The translations under genes and the position numbers were made by a program. The notes beneath the pieces were generated by a model that was not told the origin of the DNA, did no database searches, and was given only the letters and a program-made list of their open reading frames with translations. A stretch of 15,743 bases of DNA, from assembly GCA_947367415.1 (NCBI GenBank), contig CANBEE010000029.1, forward strand, positions 1 through 15,743, written 5' to 3'. Of the stretch, positions 14,795 through 15,743 are shown piece after piece. Within the stretch, counting starts at the first letter, position 1. Every line of letters begins with the position of its first letter. The DNA is from an uncultured Bacteroidales bacterium (GTDB lineage Bacteria > Bacteroidota > Bacteroidia > Bacteroidales > Bacteroidaceae).

Positions 14795-14811
14795 AATGTT
14801 CTTGGCAAACC

Positions 14812-14827
14812 AAAATTGAGAATTGTC
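14812..14827 (+). repeat. Second copy of the AATTGAG-type repeat
   Basis: AAAATTGAGAATTG is repeated exactly from 14779-14792, 33 bases between start points, with about two seven-base units (AATTGAG, AATTGTC). Confidence 0.5.
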
Positions 14828-14860
14828 AGTGAAATAAGGAGTTTATCATCCGAACAGGAT

Positions 14861-14888
14861 AACTTTCATCTTTCAACTTTCATCTATT
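14861..14888 (-). repeat. Heptamer array at the argF' 3' end
   Basis: Units alternate between AACTTTC and ATCTTTC on the plus strand over about four copies. The array covers the argF' TGA stop (14880-14882) and its last codons. A 17-base part (14862-14878) is the reverse complement of 6210-6226 at the cca end. Confidence 0.65.
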
Positions 14889-15743
14889 CAACCCTTCAAG
14901 CAGTCGTTTCAGCACCACTGTTGCTGAAATCTCACGGTTGGCCGCTTCGGGGATAACGAGGCTGGAGGGTGCTTCGATGACGTCGTCGGTGACAATCATA
15001 TTGCGGCGCACGGGCAGGCAGTGCATGAAGAAGGCATTGTTGGTGAGTGCCATTTTCTCGGTGCTGATGGTCCATGAGCGATCGGCAGAGAGCACCTTGC
15101 CGTAGTTGGGGTCGGCGTAGGCACTCCAGTTCTTGGCATACACGAAGTCGGCTCCGCGCAGCGCCTCGTCCTGGTCGTGCGTGACCTTGGCCTTGCCCAC
15201 AAACTTGGGAGCGAGGTCGTAGCCCTCGGGGTTGGCGATGACGAAGTCGTAGTCGGTAGCGTTCATCCACTCGGCAAATGAGTTAGGTACGGCTTGTGGC
15301 AATGCCTTGGGGTGGGGTGCCCAGGTGAGCACGACCTTGGGGCGCTCGGCGCGTTTGTGCTCCTCGATGGTGATGAGGTCGGCAAAGCTCTGCAAGGGAT
15401 GGCGTGTGGCAGCCTCCATGCTGAATACGGGGCGGCCCGAGTAGCGTATGAACTGCTCGATGATGCGCTCCTCGTAGTCCTCGGCCTTGTTGGTGAGCCC
15501 GGCAAAAGAGCGTACGCCGATGATGTCGCAGTAGGAACCCATCACGGGGATAGCCTCGAGGAGGTGTTCGGCCTTGTCGCCGTCCATGATGACGCCGCGC
15601 TCGGTCTCGAGCTTCCATGCGCCTTGGTTCACGTCGAGCACGATGACGTTCATGCCCAGGTTCATAGCAGCCTTCTGTGTGCTCAGTCGGGTACGGAGCG
15701 ATGAGTTGAAGAATATCATCCTGAGGGTCTTGTTACGGCCCAG
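14880..15743 (-). CDS. argF': N-succinylornithine carbamoyltransferase (ArgF'), N-terminus cut by window edge
   Basis: The frame is open from the window edge to the TGA at 14880, giving 287 visible residues beginning LGRNKTLRM; about 32 N-terminal residues are missing. An internal Met at 15719 is not the start. Carbamoyl-phosphate motifs are FFNSSLRTRLST near the visible N-terminus and FMHCLPVRRN near the C-terminus. It closely matches my memory of the Bacteroides fragilis enzyme, including GVIMDGDK, SMEAATRHPLQSFADLITIE and NSFAEWMNATDYDFV. That enzyme carbamoylates N-succinylornithine rather than ornithine. The specificity position, Pro90 in B. fragilis and Glu92 in the Xanthomonas acetyl enzyme, is Ala here (codon at 15570-15572). 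A small residue there favours succinyl substrate. It lies upstream of argB in the same direction. Confidence 0.94.
   Translation of the reverse strand: MGRNKTLRMIFFNSSLRTRLSTQKAAMNLGMNVIVLDVNQGAWKLETERGVIMDGDKAEHLLEAIPVMGSYCDIIGVRSFAGLTNKAEDYEERIIEQFIRYSGRPVFSMEAATRHPLQSFADLITIEEHKRAERPKVVLTWAPHPKALPQAVPNSFAEWMNATDYDFVIANPEGYDLAPKFVGKAKVTHDQDEALRGADFVYAKNWSAYADPNYGKVLSADRSWTISTEKMALTNNAFFMHCLPVRRNMIVTDDVIEAPSSLVIPEAANREISATVVLKRLLEGLNR

Noticed and set aside
14769..14813. A longer argB start at 14813
   Set aside because: The extra 15 residues translate the AATTGAG-type repeat, and the conserved KIGGN motif sits correctly from the ATG at 14768.
14844..14862. Weak hairpin around ATCC and GGAT in the argF'-argB gap
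   Set aside because: Only four or five pairs and no T-run; expected by chance.
15717..15719. Internal Met of argF' as the start codon
   Set aside because: The upstream eight codons to the window edge (LGRNKTLR) match the family, so the gene continues beyond the window.

Overview
The window is a piece of a Bacteroidales chromosome, most likely Prevotellaceae or a relative. The evidence is a PorU-type type IX secretion sortase, a DUF4290 protein, a SusC/SusD-free housekeeping block in the order murA-rimM-M23-dxr-rseP, an N-succinylornithine-type carbamoyltransferase, weak Shine-Dalgarno sites and a TAnnTTTG promoter element. Base composition is moderately G+C rich in genes and A+T rich between them. 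Nothing looks like a phage, plasmid, insertion sequence or CRISPR array, and I found no tRNA or rRNA gene.

Layout from left to right. (1) 1-4578, minus strand: porU, cut by the left edge, preceded by a small lipoprotein of unknown function. (2) 4779-6952, plus strand: the tRNA CCA-adding enzyme and a small AlbA_2 (Schlafen-like) protein. (3) 6953-7161: a convergent, gene-free gap with a strong hairpin. (4) 7162-13883, minus strand, read from right to left: tsaB, a DUF4290 gene, murA, rimM (4-base overlap with murA), a degenerate M23 protein, dxr and rseP. This is one compact run of tRNA modification, peptidoglycan precursor, ribosome maturation, isoprenoid and envelope stress functions. (5) 13995-15743, minus strand: argF' (cut by the right edge) followed by argB, part of an arginine biosynthesis cluster that probably uses succinylated intermediates.

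Three genes carry active-site changes worth noting. MurA has Asp at the fosfomycin-target cysteine. The M23 protein has Tyr in place of the first His of the HxH motif. The carbamoyltransferase has Ala at the residue that sets acetyl versus succinyl specificity.

The most unusual signal is non-coding. Four intergenic gaps (6198-6317, 8500-8541, 12480-12551, 14774-14888) hold short arrays with a period of seven bases. Each site has its own heptamer wording, but a 17-base word is shared between two unrelated loci. At three sites the array runs into the 3' end of the upstream gene and supplies its stop codon. At three sites the gap carries arrays of opposite orientation that could pair. I do not know of a formal description of such elements in Bacteroidales.
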